From Collimonas fungivorans Ter331 (GTDB lineage: Bacteria; Pseudomonadota; Gammaproteobacteria; Burkholderiales; Burkholderiaceae_D): a stretch of 64,000 nucleotides of DNA. Below are positions 63,367-64,000 of the stretch, one piece after another (within the stretch, counting starts at the first letter, position 1; each line of letters opens with the position of its first letter). The notes below the pieces were generated by a model. It was not told the origin of the DNA. It searched no databases and was given only the letters and a program-made list of their open reading frames with translations. Both the position numbers and the translations under genes were made by a program. The stretch spans positions 310,001 to 374,000 of the forward strand of contig NC_015856.1 of the NCBI RefSeq assembly GCF_000221045.1. Reading direction: 5' to 3'.

Positions 63367-64000
63367 TCAGGCAGAAGCACGACGGCCTTCCCGTTCGGCC
63401 CCCAGGATCTCGCTTACAAAATCGATGAAAGCCTGCACCTTCGCCGCAGGCAGATGGCGCGACGGATAGAGCGCATACAGCGCGTATTTCTCCCCCGCAT
63501 AGTTCGGGAGAAGTTCGACCAGCAAGCCTTCGTCGATGAGTTCCTGTACGCCGCCTGCCTTGATGCGCGCAATGCCGGCGCCGGCCAGGCATGCGCTGAG
63601 CAATGTGCCAGCCTCGGTAACGAGGAGCCGGCCAGAGGTCTTTGCTGCAATGGTCTTGCGGCCAGAGCGGTACTCCCACTCGAGCGGCAGGCCCGTCATG
63701 GTGTTGCGCATCTGGATGCACTCGTGGTCGGCAAGATCCTCAGGTGTTTCGGGTCGCCCATGTTTTTTGATATAAGCCGGCGCGGCGACGGTTACGGTAC
63801 GCGTCTCAAGCAACTTGCGCCCGACCAGAGAGGAAGAGGGCGGCTGTCCGAAGCGCACCGCGACATCAAAGCCTTCGGCAACCAGGTCACCCAATTGTTC
63901 GCGCGCAACCAGATCCAGCGAGAGATCGGGATATCGATCCAGGAATCGCGTGATGTGGGGCGCAAGCATCCTGCGTGAGAAGAAAGAATCGACATTTACT
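63367..64000 (-). CDS. LysR family transcriptional regulator, C-terminal part
   Basis: Only the effector-binding domain is in the window; the frame is open to the right edge (VNVDSFFSRRMLAPHITRFL, then HLDLV-like DLSLDLVAREQLGDLVAEGFDVAVRFGQPP). The N-terminal winged helix lies beyond 64000. The pattern is typical of the CrgA/AaeR-like branch common in Proteobacteria. The stop is at 63367. The function and target are unknown. Confidence 0.9.
   Translation of the reverse strand, partial: VNVDSFFSRRMLAPHITRFLDRYPDLSLDLVAREQLGDLVAEGFDVAVRFGQPPSSSLVGRKLLETRTVTVAAPAYIKKHGRPETPEDLADHECIQMRNTMTGLPLEWEYRSGRKTIAAKTSGRLLVTEAGTLLSACLAGAGIARIKAGGVQELIDEGLLVELLPNYAGEKYALYALYPSRHLPAAKVQAFIDFVSEILGAEREGRRASA

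Overview
The window is about 64 kb of GC-rich bacterial chromosome with dense, short-spaced genes. Gene content points to a betaproteobacterium of the Burkholderiales, probably Oxalobacteraceae (Collimonas/Janthinobacterium/Herbaspirillum-like). The pointers are a large lipopeptide-type NRPS with dual epimerisation/condensation domains, a TRAP transporter next to an SMP-30 lactonase, an S53/S10 acid peptidase pair, a remnant of a Burkholderiales-type phospholipase C and a giant YadA-like adhesin. The taxonomic call is inference; no rRNA or tRNA gene is visible to anchor it.

Layout. 1-990 is the N-terminal part of a tail-specific protease (minus). 1223-18100 (minus) is one five-module NRPS of 5625 residues with a starter C domain and a terminal thioesterase; a divergent MFS exporter (18654-19922) is its probable secretion partner. 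Then come a sedolisin plus serine carboxypeptidase pair, a degraded phospholipase C gene, and a lactonase-TRAP operon for a sugar acid or similar organic acid (24117-27938). A dienelactone hydrolase and an S9 peptidase converge on a clear terminator at 29072-29100. 31831-35436 holds a ParD-like/methionine aminopeptidase pair with a palindromic operator, then a tightly packed ECF sigma - membrane protein - ferredoxin - MFS operon. 35535-45069 is a mixed region: ParB-like protein, orphan periplasmic binding protein, KTSC protein, lipoprotein phosphoesterase with a LamG-like tail, NAD-dependent dehydrogenase, cyanase, DJ-1-like protein and two exported metallo-beta-lactamase-fold proteins. 45337-50056 holds small stress and regulatory genes, including an ArsR-SRPBCC-DUF1801 operon under a perfect 24-bp palindrome and a LysR-controlled NAD(P)H oxidoreductase pair.

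The last third is a surface-adhesion locus. A BTAD/SARP-like regulator with a degenerate cyclase-like domain and an AAA ATPase domain (50500-52956) stands before a 2309-residue trimeric autotransporter (53726-60655). The gap between them carries phased GGTRACA direct repeats of the kind SARP-type activators bind. An OmpA/BamE-like protein follows the adhesin. Two secreted proteins of unknown function and a truncated LysR gene close the window.

The most interesting points are: the predicted acyl-D-Leu-D-Thr-X-Ser-X lipopentapeptide, with near-identical sequence blocks inside its synthetase; the BTAD regulator, repeats and adhesin arrangement; the ParD-like/MetAP translational coupling; and the ferredoxin-containing ECF sigma operon. 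No CRISPR array, insertion sequence, prophage, rRNA or tRNA was recognised.
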